From NCBI GenBank assembly GCA_030038075.1, contig JASHPO010000047.1:1-59915 (forward strand): a stretch of DNA of 59,915 nucleotides, written 5' to 3'. The position numbers and the translations under genes were made by a program. The stretch comes from Nitrososphaerales archaeon. GTDB taxonomy: Archaea > Thermoproteota > Nitrososphaeria > Nitrososphaerales > CADDZS01. This document shows, piece after piece, positions 46,231-54,327 of this stretch. Every line of letters starts with the position of its first letter. The first letter of the stretch is position 1. The notes below the pieces were generated by a model, which did no database searches, was not told where the DNA came from, and saw only the letters and a program-made list of their open reading frames with translations.

Positions 46231-46962
46231 ATGAACGGATTCTTTGCAGACATTAGGCAAACCCTGTTTCCAAGCCGCGACTCGAGGGATGGACCTCTCC
46301 CTCCACTGCTTGTGGGGATGACTGTGGTCACGGTCTGGTTGACTCGTTCGGCTACTTGGTCCTCGGTCACGTCTTCGCAAACATGACCGGCAACGTCGTG
46401 TTTCTGGCATATTCTCGCTAGCGGGAGCGAAGGGCTTTTCGATCACCTTATCTCTGATCGCGATTGGCTCTTTTCTCATTGGCAGTCTCACCGGAGGTTG
46501 GATCGGTTCGCACTCGGGACAACACAGGGGAAACCTATTGAGAATCTCCACGGTCGTGCAGACTCTGGTTGGAGCCGCGCCGGTAATAGCTCTTTTCTCA
46601 TAAAATCCTGTGCCAATTGACTATGGTGCCTTTACCATAATCGCCCTAGCGCTATCGATGGGGTTCAGAACTCAGTCACCCGCAAGCTTGCGGTGCCTGA
46701 CCTATTAACCACGGTACTTACATTGACGATTACAGTATCGTAGCAGACAGCCGTCTTTGTAAAGGGTAGTGGATCGAAAGTCGGTCGGCGTCTGGTCTCA
46801 GTACGTGCAATGTTCTTGGGAGCGCTGGTAGGGGCGCTAATGATTCTATACGTTTCAATTGTCTATCCTTTGGTGATCGCCCTAGTAGTCTTACTTGCAA
46901 TTGCCGTGACTGCAAGGGTTCTCTCAAAAGGCAGTCCAGTCTGGGTCAATCCAAAAGTCTGA
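46231..46962 (+). pseudogene. Decayed YoaK/DUF1275 membrane protein
   Basis: Segments of a DUF1275 protein occur in order but in different frames. After the start at 46231 (MNGFFADIRQTLFP), the frame shifts near 46325 give DSFGYLVLGHVFANMTGNVV, then GSFLIGSLTGGWIG, IALALSMGFRTQ, RKLAVPDLLTTVLTLTIT and finally ARVLSKGSPVWVNPKV before the TGA at 46960-46962. 'TGNVV' and 'GFRTQ...RKLAVPDL' are family hallmarks (TGN and the loop before helix 4). At least three frame breaks plus stops show a dead gene. The family is a small membrane protein of unknown transport role. Confidence 0.8.
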
Positions 46963-46982
46963 GGAAGACAGAGAAAAAATAA

Positions 46983-47537
46983 CTATCCTTGCTCTTGCTG
47001 TTCGCGCTCATCAATTGCTTCCTCTTCCAGTCCGTCCAAGACTTCCAGATGATCTTCGGCTATCTGCTCCCGGGGCAGTGAAGACATTTTGTAAAATCCA
47101 AGCTCTGTGAAAGGCTCTTTGGGTGAAAGAGACTTTGCTTCATCCAAAATCTTTGTTTCATACACGAAGACGATATCCCAGTGCGCTCCGAAATACGATT
47201 GCATGGAGACAAAATCCACCTTCATGTTTTCGGCTCCGTTTGTCTGCTCTCCAAGAACTCTTTTCGCAACCAGTCTGGGGCTGTCCCCAAAATTCAGTAT
47301 GGTTGCGGGCAGCAATAGTTTCCCGCGCTTGAACTGAACCGGGTATTTAGGACCAGATCTCAGCAAAACGATAGAGTCTCCCTCCGTGTTCTTGAGTAGC
47401 ACGAAAGAGGAAACGTGTAGGTTCTCAGCGTCCATCCTGGTTCGCTTCGGAAGAGTCCAGCGTGGCATTGTATCAGTGACAGTCGGTTGTTGATCGTGCA
47501 ATGCTCGAATCTGATCAGGTTTCTTTGACTTATGCAT
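46983..47537 (-). CDS. Nudix-fold-like protein lacking a recognisable Nudix box
   Basis: 184 residues. The middle (about 42-150) has the strand order of a Nudix domain: VSSFVLLKNTEGDSIVLLRSG, then GKLLLPATILNFGDSPRLVA where the G-x5-E-x7-REUxEExGU box should be, then VSMQSYFGAHWDIVFVYETK. The catalytic REUxEE residues are absent, so hydrolysis is unlikely and ligand sensing is more plausible. The tail is acidic (EEEAIDEREQQEQG). Divergent from the Glu-rich small protein. Family assignment is tentative. Confidence 0.6.
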   Translation of the reverse strand: MHKSKKPDQIRALHDQQPTVTDTMPRWTLPKRTRMDAENLHVSSFVLLKNTEGDSIVLLRSGPKYPVQFKRGKLLLPATILNFGDSPRLVAKRVLGEQTNGAENMKVDFVSMQSYFGAHWDIVFVYETKILDEAKSLSPKEPFTELGFYKMSSLPREQIAEDHLEVLDGLEEEAIDEREQQEQG

Positions 47538-47645
47538 TTTGTTCTTCCGACACGGTTCGGTTTAGCAAGATGAAATTTGCTTAAATGTCGGGAAACGTTG
47601 CTTGTAATAAGTTTCGTTCGATTTGAAGTATTTTGGTGAAAGAGT

Positions 47646-47837
47646 TTGAGTAGTGAGGAAAAAGAGGAAGCAGAATCGGTAGAACAAGAGCGCGAGGTCG
47701 ATGTAGAGCCCGACGTTGAGTCTACCGAGGAGGCTCAGGACGAAGAGCCTGAAGAAGAAATCGAGGTCGAGTCAGAGGATCATGAATCTGAGGAGATAGA
47801 AGAAAGGGAAGAGGAAAAGGACTCCCAATCTTTCTAA
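47646..47837 (+). CDS. Glutamate-rich low-complexity protein (63 residues)
   Basis: TTG start, TAA at 47835-47837. Nearly half of the residues are Glu or Asp (EEKEEAESVEQERE and so on), giving a strongly negative, disordered chain. The frame is bounded by a canonical start, and the divergent Nudix-like gene shares a 108-bp upstream region. Small acidic proteins can buffer cations or bind basic proteins. Low-complexity frames may arise by chance, so confidence is moderate. Confidence 0.45.
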   Translation: MSSEEKEEAESVEQEREVDVEPDVESTEEAQDEEPEEEIEVESEDHESEEIEEREEEKDSQSF

Positions 47838-47848
47838 AGTATGCGGCA

Positions 47849-48904
47849 TCAATTTTTGAACGCGTACGAGTAGCTCAGGCTCACTACCTTTCCACCATCA
47901 ACGATCAGGTAGTCTCTCTCGATAGGGCGGTTATCCAAGAAACGCTCAAGGCAGTCCCTTATTCCGTCCGCATAGCGCTTCTGGGCCTCCAGCGATGTTC
48001 CCGAGACGTGAGGAGTCATCGCGTGGTTTGGCATGTGCCTCCAAGGATGGTCTGGCGGAGCGGGTTGAGGATACCACACGTCGCCCGCGTAACCGGCCAA
48101 GTGTCTTTTTTCGAGGGCTTCGACAAGCGCCATCGTCTCAACTATTCTTCCGCGTGCGGTATTGACCAGATAAGAGCCTTTTTTCATTGCAAAAAGCCGT
48201 TTTCTGTTGAACAAACCGTCAGTCTCGGGCGTCAGAGGGCAGTGTATCGAAATGATGTCGCATTTTGGAATTAATTCATCGAGAAGGTTGTAACGAATCC
48301 CGAGCACTTCTTCCTCAACGGTGCTGAGTCGCCGGAAATCATAATACAGGACATGAACGTCGAATGGTTTCAGTCTGATCGCGAGCCTCTGCCCTATGCG
48401 GCCGGTTCCTACGATGCCAACCACTTTTCCTTCCAAGTCGTGCGATTTTGCAGCAATCTCACCGATGTCCCATCGACCATCGATCACCTGCTTGTAAGCG
48501 GGCATGTAATTGCGGACAAGCGCGAGTATCTGCATAACCGCATGCTCTGCCACGCTCACGACATTGCAGCCCGTGATTTCGGCCACCGTAATCCTGTGGT
48601 CCGCGGCGGCGGCCAGGTCGATATGATCGGAGCCGACTCCAGCGGTAAGAATTAGGCGAAGCTTCGGAGCTTTTTCTATTCTCTCCTTGGTTATATACGC
48701 CGGCCAGAAAGGCGTTGTGATGATCGCATCCGCGTTGGGCAGGTATTTGTCCAAGTCATTCTCTTTGTCGGTCAGAGAGAGAAACTCATGTCCCTTGCCT
48801 TCAAGAAAAGGTCTGAGACCTAGCGCATTTTCTGCGCACCCAAGCAGCTCGGGTACTTCCTTTGCGGCTGGACCGCCCGGATAAAGGAAAGAAATGATTT
48901 TCAA
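47849..48904 (-). CDS. fdh: NAD-dependent formate dehydrogenase (D-2-hydroxyacid dehydrogenase family)
   Basis: 351 residues. All functional residues of metal-free formate dehydrogenase are present at nearly constant spacing: P65-F66 in TTPFWPAY, N114 in TGCNVVSVAEH, the NAD loop GIVGTGRIGQR, NAD-selecting D189 in YYDFRRLS, R251 in NTARGRI, Q280 in WYPQPAP and H299 with S301-G302 in TPHVSGTS. The enzyme oxidises formate to CO2 and makes NADH. The N-terminal GCAENALGLRPFLEGKGHE also follows formate dehydrogenase rather than glycerate or lactate dehydrogenases. No molybdenum or tungsten is needed. It stands alone here; neighbours give no further clue. Confidence 0.88.
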   Translation of the reverse strand: MKIISFLYPGGPAAKEVPELLGCAENALGLRPFLEGKGHEFLSLTDKENDLDKYLPNADAIITTPFWPAYITKERIEKAPKLRLILTAGVGSDHIDLAAAADHRITVAEITGCNVVSVAEHAVMQILALVRNYMPAYKQVIDGRWDIGEIAAKSHDLEGKVVGIVGTGRIGQRLAIRLKPFDVHVLYYDFRRLSTVEEEVLGIRYNLLDELIPKCDIISIHCPLTPETDGLFNRKRLFAMKKGSYLVNTARGRIVETMALVEALEKRHLAGYAGDVWYPQPAPPDHPWRHMPNHAMTPHVSGTSLEAQKRYADGIRDCLERFLDNRPIERDYLIVDGGKVVSLSYSYAFKN

Positions 48905-49144
48905 TTAGGGCGCCCCGCTGTCAATCCTCTAATTCCTTTCGAATGCTCTTCGCTGCCTCGACGGTAGCTCAGATCGTTTAGCGTGATCTCTTTTACAAGG
49001 CCAGAGCTCTTCCGCGCGAAGGACATTTGGGGCGGTTCGCAATGCAGTCGATATTTTAACGTTTAGGGATTTTTGAGATTCAGGCTCCAATAATGGGCTA
49101 CAAGATTCGCTCGGAATATTAGGTAAATCGTCGCTGCTTTGAAA

Positions 49145-49629
49145 TCATAGCCTCTCCTGTTTTTCCAGCAGTTCAGCGAGGCGATCGCGCGAATCTGCGG
49201 CACCCTTTTCCATACCTTGGCTGACCATACCCTCCAGCACCTCAGTCGATGGGAAACGAGATACATGCGTCAGTCTTGTCTTGCCACCATCAAGCTCCTC
49301 AAACGTGAGCGTCTCGACCAGTACGCCGTCGGGGAAAGTATCCATCCAAAAGTTCTCGACTATCCGTTGATGCTTCACTATCTCACGATATTCACCGTTG
49401 AACCCATACTTGTTGCCTTTGAGGTCTTGGAGGACGAACCGCCATCCGCCGCGACCCTGAACTCCATCCTTTCCACTGTCGTCTTCATGAATTTTGGCGG
49501 CCACCACTCAGGCAATAATTTTGGGTCGGAATATGCTCTCCATACGCGCTCGCGCGGCGCGTCGAAAACTCGGGTTGCCGTGACCTCGAGTTTTTCGAGG
49601 TCTATATCGAAAGTAGCTTTTGACATCAT
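49145..49629 (-). pseudogene. Frameshifted SRPBCC/AHSA1-like protein
   Basis: Frame one (from 49629) gives MMSKATFDIDLEKLEVTATR ... WRAYSDPKLLPEWWPPKF, the start of an Activator-of-Hsp90-like SRPBCC domain. Near 49445-49455 the match jumps by one base into a frame giving GGWRFVLQDLKGNKYGFNGE through LTHVSRFPSTEVLEG and GMEKGAADSRDRLAEL to the stop at 49145. Together they form one normal SRPBCC protein of about 160 residues. Its start overlaps the ArsR stop by 4 bases, the usual ArsR-SRPBCC pairing. One indel or a sequencing error breaks it. Confidence 0.8.
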
Positions 49630-49967
49630 GATTCCCTTTTGCCTTCATTCTCCACTACAGCGTCCAGAGCATCAAGACGCTCCGTCATCTGCTTGGCCCA
49701 TTCTTCCAGCCTGAGCATGGTATCCGCGTTGATCCGGTAGATTCGCTGCTGCGCCCGTTTTTCCACTATGACCAGATTAGACTGACGCAGGACCTTCAGG
49801 TGGCGCGAGATGTCTTGCGGGGTCACGTCAAATTCGCTGCATATCTCCGCAGCGGACAACTCGCCTTTACTCGCAAGCATCTCTATCACCTTGCGCCGGT
49901 TGGGCTCGGCGAGGGCAAAGAACAGCTCCTGCCTTACTGTCCTAGCTTCTCGTGGCAACCATTTCAC
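49626..49967 (-). CDS. ArsR-family transcriptional regulator
   Basis: 113 residues. Winged helix: FFALAEPNRRKVIEMLASKG (about 17-36), GELSAAEICSEFDVTPQDIS and the recognition helix ISRHLKVLRQSNLVIVEKRA with QQRIYRI as wing. No metal-binding Cys pair (ELCVCDL type) is seen, so it does not look like a metal sensor. ArsR regulators of this type are paired with SRPBCC and VOC genes. It lies 17 bp after the VOC gene and overlaps the SRPBCC start. Likely binds the palindrome at 50392-50413. Confidence 0.9.
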   Translation of the reverse strand: MKWLPREARTVRQELFFALAEPNRRKVIEMLASKGELSAAEICSEFDVTPQDISRHLKVLRQSNLVIVEKRAQQRIYRINADTMLRLEEWAKQMTERLDALDAVVENEGKRES

Positions 49968-49984
49968 CAGTTCCTTTGCGCGCT

Positions 49985-50383
49985 CTATGATCTATGGCGA
50001 AACTCCGCTAGGTTGAACTTGTTTCCGTCAGGGTCGCTGAAAACGGCCGTTATGCTCCAAGGGTTCTCCGCAGGCTCCTCCTGGTCGAACTTCACCCCCC
50101 GAGCTTTCAGGAGTTTGAAGTCCCCACGACAGTCGTCGGTTTGAAGTGTCCAAAAGGGGTTGGTCCCAGCCTTCCACTGATTCTGGGTGTCTGGGTACGA
50201 GCCGGCCAGGAAGAGGCTGATCTCGATGTCCTGCCCCTTCGGCGCGACAGTGACCCAACGGGCACCTCCTGAAGGCGCAGGAATGTCTGTTCGCTTCTCA
50301 AAGCCAAGCACCTGGGTGTAGAAATCAAGCGCTTTGGTCTGGTCCTTCACTACAACCGCTACGTTAGCGAGTTTTTGAATCAT
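49985..50383 (-). CDS. VOC-superfamily protein (glyoxalase/bleomycin-resistance-like)
   Basis: 132 residues. Paired beta-alpha-beta-beta-beta modules: IQKLANVAVVVKDQTKALDF YTQVLGF at the N-terminus and FNLAEF at the end (C-terminal Glu ligand), with PSGGARWVTVAPK between. First gene of the VOC-ArsR-SRPBCC operon. Many such proteins bind or modify small hydrophobic toxins. His/Glu metal ligands of glyoxalase I are not all obvious (Val where His is usual in strand 1), so catalytic activity is uncertain. Confidence 0.88.
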   Translation of the reverse strand: MIQKLANVAVVVKDQTKALDFYTQVLGFEKRTDIPAPSGGARWVTVAPKGQDIEISLFLAGSYPDTQNQWKAGTNPFWTLQTDDCRGDFKLLKARGVKFDQEEPAENPWSITAVFSDPDGNKFNLAEFRHRS

Positions 50384-50391
50384 AGGCAGGC

Positions 50392-50413
50392 TAATTAACT
50401 ATGGAGTTAATTA
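50392..50413. promoter_or_regulatory. Perfect palindrome: probable ArsR operator
   Basis: TAATTAACT-ATGG-AGTTAATTA, 9-base arms perfectly inverted, ending 9 bases upstream of the VOC start codon (50383). Its A/T content also overlaps where the TATA box of this operon should lie, so binding would block transcription. ArsR autoregulation fits. Confidence 0.6.
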
Positions 50414-50468
50414 ATCTTTCATTTTCCTAACTTATCTCGTCTAGGGGCCTAAGCTACCCGAATTCGGA

Positions 50469-52286
50469 TCAATCCTCGTACGGACTAGTCGACACAGCTG
50501 CATTGTACGCTCTAAACAAATCCGTTCTCGTTATTATCCCAACGAGTTCACCGCTTTTTTCGTCCACAACCGGCAGGCGACCAATGTTGTTTGTTGTCAG
50601 CTTTCGCATCACATCTAGGAGAGTTTCAGAGGGAGTAATGGTGATCACGTTCTTCGTCATAATTTCCGATAGTGCCGTTGTTGCAGATTTCTCCTTTGGA
50701 ATTCCTTCCGCATCGCGCACAGTCACTACTCCTTCAACTTTGTTGCTGTCTTTGAATAGGATTGGAATTCCTCCGTAGCTCTTTTCTGTCATCAATTGGG
50801 TCGCCTTCTCAACTGTATCATTTTCTCTCAAACTGGCCACACCCCTTTGCATTGCATCCTTCACATACAGCCTCGTCATCAGTGGGATATTGTACTCACC
50901 TGTGTGCGCAGGTGAATCTGCCTTTGTAGGAACCTGGCTGTGGTAAATCGTGTATTTGCTTCCGGTAAGCAAGTAGGATACTACGACCGCTATCATAGAC
51001 GGTGCGAGCAGTGAGAGATTTCCAGTCATTTCACTGACCATGAGGATCACGGCTATCGGGACCCTTCCAACACCCGCAAATAGTGCCATCATGCCAACAA
51101 TTACCAGTGGGGCGGGAACGAGTATGGCGTTTGGGTCAAAATATTGCAGAACCACCCAGAAGAATGCCCCCATGAAGGCACCAATAGCAAGCGCCGGTGC
51201 GAAGACTCCCCCGCTTCCGCCTGAACCAACAGTGACGGAAGTTGCAAATATTTTCAGAAAAATTAGTAGCAACAAAAGTGGAATGATCGGCAGTGCAAAG
51301 TAATTTACCATGAGAGAGCTAAATTCCCCGTTAATTGCGAACTGGACGAAACCATAACCCAATCCTAGAACCTCCGGAAAGAATATCCCAATTACGCCTG
51401 CCACCGCGGCGCCGATCATCGGTCTGACAAACTTTGGGATCGTTAACTTGTCAAAGAACTTCTTGACCGAGTAGAAACTGATAGTATACGCCCTTCCAAC
51501 TCCGGCGCAAAGAACGCCTAGGATTGCGTAGAAGATAAGGTTCTCAGGGTTGAAGCTATACTGAGCCAAGTTTCCGAAAATTGGAGTGAATCCCGTGACC
51601 GAACCGAAAATTACGTAGCCAACTGGGGTGGCAATGAAAGCTGGTATCAGAGCTTCGGCCTCTATGTCTCCGCCGGAATAAAGAATCTCTGCGCTAAGTA
51701 TCGCTCCGCCGAATGGAGACTTGAATATGGAGCCGATACCTGCTCCAATTCCTGCCGCAACTGCTATTCTTTTGTCACTGACCGAGAGTCTGAAAAAATC
51801 TGCGATAATCGAGCCAAAGCCTGCCGCGATTAATGCTGTTGGTCCTTCCCTGCCTGCGCTTCCTCCCGAGCCAATGGTGAAAGCCGATGCAATAATCTTA
51901 ACAATTGGAACTCTTCGTCTTATCGTCCCTCCCTTATTGTGAAATGCGTCAATAGCGGCATCTGTTCCATGACCTTCGGCCTCTGGCGCGAGGCCATATA
52001 CCAACAGCCCGGCAATCAGACCACCTAAGGCGGTCGAAACCGGTACCAGTAGAAAGTGCGGGCTAACAGAGGGCGGCGCGGGAGTTTCGCCCGTCGGATT
52101 CGGAGGATAGTAACCCGTGATTGCACCCAGAAAGTTATTCGTAACGAATTGAATCGCGGAATAAAATGCGATTGATCCGACACCAGCAACTATTCCTATG
52201 AGAGTACCGATGACAGCCCATTTGCCAAGGTAGCTTCTATTTAGGAGACTGTCGGTTCGAGTTTTCTTTTCGTCAGCTCTCGACAT
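50469..52286 (-). CDS. ClC-family chloride channel/antiporter with CBS domain pair
   Basis: 605 residues. ClC core (about 25-445) has the signature GSGGSAGREGP (corresponds to the GxxxGxxGREGP gating-glutamate motif) and GSGGSGGVFAPALAIGAFMG (the G-x-F-x-P anion-site motif). The C-terminal about 135 residues contain two CBS repeats (DAMQRGVASLRENDTVEKAT and EIMTKNVITITPSETLLDVM). The gating Glu suggests a Cl-/H+ antiporter. CBS domains may sense nucleotides. The gene is divergent from the winged-helix regulator, and a perfect 16-bp palindrome lies between them. Confidence 0.94.
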   Translation of the reverse strand: MSRADEKKTRTDSLLNRSYLGKWAVIGTLIGIVAGVGSIAFYSAIQFVTNNFLGAITGYYPPNPTGETPAPPSVSPHFLLVPVSTALGGLIAGLLVYGLAPEAEGHGTDAAIDAFHNKGGTIRRRVPIVKIIASAFTIGSGGSAGREGPTALIAAGFGSIIADFFRLSVSDKRIAVAAGIGAGIGSIFKSPFGGAILSAEILYSGGDIEAEALIPAFIATPVGYVIFGSVTGFTPIFGNLAQYSFNPENLIFYAILGVLCAGVGRAYTISFYSVKKFFDKLTIPKFVRPMIGAAVAGVIGIFFPEVLGLGYGFVQFAINGEFSSLMVNYFALPIIPLLLLLIFLKIFATSVTVGSGGSGGVFAPALAIGAFMGAFFWVVLQYFDPNAILVPAPLVIVGMMALFAGVGRVPIAVILMVSEMTGNLSLLAPSMIAVVVSYLLTGSKYTIYHSQVPTKADSPAHTGEYNIPLMTRLYVKDAMQRGVASLRENDTVEKATQLMTEKSYGGIPILFKDSNKVEGVVTVRDAEGIPKEKSATTALSEIMTKNVITITPSETLLDVMRKLTTNNIGRLPVVDEKSGELVGIITRTDLFRAYNAAVSTSPYED

Positions 52287-52439
52287 TTTTGCAGCTCAGA
52301 TCTTTAGGCAGATGATTGAGGTGATCTACAATTTGGCAATCGTTATACCCGTTTCAACTGCGGCGAGAAGATAGTCGGTTCCATCCCAAATACTCGTCGT
52401 TGGACTTGAAGTTCATACTCTTCGTTACAGAAATCGACA

Positions 52440-52455
52440 TTATGACATGTCATAA
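52440..52455. promoter_or_regulatory. Perfect 16-bp palindrome between ClC and regulator genes
   Basis: TTATGACATGTCATAA is fully self-complementary. It lies 154 bases from the ClC start and 84 bases before the regulator start, in a divergent promoter region. Probably the binding site of the adjacent winged-helix regulator or another dimeric protein. Confidence 0.5.
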
Positions 52456-52538
52456 CGCTTAGTTAAGTCTTACCACATCACGATAACGAAGAGCTAATAT
52501 GAGCTGAATCCGCCGAAATTAATCCGAGAGTACATAAC

Positions 52539-53084
52539 ATGTACCGCGCGGCTTACGTTGTCCATGACGAGAAGGTTGCAATGTTACTTGTTGACCCTAT
52601 GCGGCGAACTATTCTGAACGTGCTGGCCGATGATGCTTACACCCAGTCACAGATAGCGAACTTGCTTAACCTAACTGATGCATCAATTGGACACCATCTG
52701 CACATCCTAGCGGACGCTAAATTGGTCAAGATAGTGAGGAGGGAGGAGGAAGCTCACGGAATCATGCAGAATTTCTATCGCTCGGTTGCTTTGTGTGTAG
52801 TTGTGGACACACAAGGCATGTCAAGATCCGTTTCGAAATATTTCTTCCCTGTCAATATTGAACGAATGCGAGGAGCTGTAGCTTCGTTGACTCATGAAAA
52901 CAAGCGAATCTTCCGGTCGATTAAAACCAAAAGCATGGAACGGATCGCGGAAAGTTTGGCACTTGCAATAGCGAGAGAAGCTAGCAAACTTGGAAGCCGA
53001 AAAGTCGCTTCAGACAGAGAATCGATCGCCGTCGAGATATATCGCAAGGCGTTCAAGAAAATTCTGAAATCCGCGCTGATTTGA
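52539..53084 (+). CDS. Winged-helix transcriptional regulator (ArsR/HTH_20-like)
   Basis: 181 residues. DNA-binding core about 14-75: KVAMLLVDPMRRTILNVLAD, AYTQSQIANLLNLTDASIGH, HLHILADAKLVKIVRREEEAHG. The C-terminal about 100 residues are helical and unlike metal-sensing ArsR proteins, perhaps a dimerisation or ligand domain (MSRSVSKYFFPVNIERMRGA). The K+ channel gene starts 34 bp downstream, suggesting co-transcription, and the ClC gene is divergent, so it may control ion transport. Confidence 0.85.
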   Translation: MYRAAYVVHDEKVAMLLVDPMRRTILNVLADDAYTQSQIANLLNLTDASIGHHLHILADAKLVKIVRREEEAHGIMQNFYRSVALCVVVDTQGMSRSVSKYFFPVNIERMRGAVASLTHENKRIFRSIKTKSMERIAESLALAIAREASKLGSRKVASDRESIAVEIYRKAFKKILKSALI

Positions 53085-53118
53085 CTTTGTAATATGGTCG
53101 GAGTAGCCGATTACCGAA

Positions 53119-54204
53119 TTGCCTGACCCTATTCTCTCGCGGCCGGGAAAATCGAAATTTCGCAAGGAGACCCAGAAATTTGGTTTCTTATTGTTCGAAG
53201 CAATGTACGGCCCTATTATTTTCTTGAAGGCCGTTTACAGGCAACTTGTGTTGCTGACAGTTATGTTTCTGTCCGGCGCGGTGATTTTCAGCCACTATGA
53301 GCACCTGCCGGCGATAGCTTCCCTCCTCGCGTCCGTTTCTACTATTACGACAATCGGACTCTACGTTCCGAATGGCGGGAACTTTGCCACTTTAAATCGA
53401 ACGGAGGCATTCCTTCTAATAGTAATGATAATAGTCTCGGTCGGTGCGGGTGCTTCTATCGTGCAGAGTACAGTTAACGCAGCCGTGGAAAGCGCTCTTG
53501 CAAAGGGAGATGCCGAGAAGAGGCTGATTTCCAGGCTGAAAAGTCACGTGATCGTTTTCGGTTACAGCCACTTGGGAGTCTACGTGGTGGATAAACTGGA
53601 AGAATTGGGATACGACTACGTAGTCATCACCAAGGATAACGTTGTTTATCAAGAGCTTCTGAAAAAGAACGTTCTCGCAATTTTGGAACATGAAACTCAG
53701 CCCATAATAGCGCTCAGAGCCGCTGGAATAGAAAAGGCCGCGCTTGTTGTTGTGGCTCACCAGACTGATTCCGACAACATGCTTTTCATTTTGAGCGCGA
53801 GAAAATTGAGGCCCGACATTCGAATAGTCAGCGTTGTCCACGACTCCGCTCTGATCGAAACAGCAAAAAATGCTGGCGCGGACGTGGTAATACCATCTTC
53901 AGTGACGGTCGGCCATCTGCTTGCACTTTCCGCGGTCACTAAAGATTTGGTTGGCATAGTTTTCTCGGAGAAGATTGGAACGAAGGAGATCGCTCAATTC
54001 ACGGTCTTCAAAACATCATCGTTGATCGGAAAGGGAATGGAGGAAGTCAGCAAATACGCTCGCGTAATTGGTGTAGTCAGAGGAAACGACGTTGTGTCCA
54101 ATATGTTCGATCGAGACTTTGCTCTTCAGGAAAATGACACGATTCTGGTCTTGGGAGACCCGAGTAACCTTGACGTTCTTGAAAAGAAAGCAAAAGCAAA
54201 GTGA
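53119..54204 (+). CDS. RCK-type potassium channel with non-canonical filter
   Basis: 361 residues, TTG start. Two membrane helices (about 32-57 and 95-112) bracket a pore loop with STITTIGLYVPNGG: T78-I79-G80-L81-Y82 occupies the place of TVGYG. The pore is followed by an RCK/TrkA-N domain (about 138-260, HVIVFGYSHLGVYVVDKLEE with a weak GxGxxG, YDYVVIT) and a TrkA-C domain (about 275-355). This is MthK/Kch architecture, normally a ligand-gated K+ channel. The altered filter leaves selectivity uncertain. It lies 34 bp after the regulator gene, probably the same operon. Confidence 0.88.
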   Translation: MPDPILSRPGKSKFRKETQKFGFLLFEAMYGPIIFLKAVYRQLVLLTVMFLSGAVIFSHYEHLPAIASLLASVSTITTIGLYVPNGGNFATLNRTEAFLLIVMIIVSVGAGASIVQSTVNAAVESALAKGDAEKRLISRLKSHVIVFGYSHLGVYVVDKLEELGYDYVVITKDNVVYQELLKKNVLAILEHETQPIIALRAAGIEKAALVVVAHQTDSDNMLFILSARKLRPDIRIVSVVHDSALIETAKNAGADVVIPSSVTVGHLLALSAVTKDLVGIVFSEKIGTKEIAQFTVFKTSSLIGKGMEEVSKYARVIGVVRGNDVVSNMFDRDFALQENDTILVLGDPSNLDVLEKKAKAK

Positions 54205-54327
54205 GCTTTTCTTTTTGCAACACGAGGATGAGCAGAAAATTCGATTGCCGATTCTCGCGGATTTACATCTAGATTGGGAACTCCTAGTGGACAGAGGAAG
54301 GACGATAATGAAAGTAAGGAAACTAGA

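Noticed and set aside
47646-47837. Glu-rich frame as an antitoxin
   Set aside because: No partner toxin gene is adjacent; acidity alone does not support that role.
49145-49629. Programmed frameshift in the SRPBCC gene
   Set aside because: There is no slippery heptamer or downstream structure, and the family does not use recoding; a plain indel is simpler.
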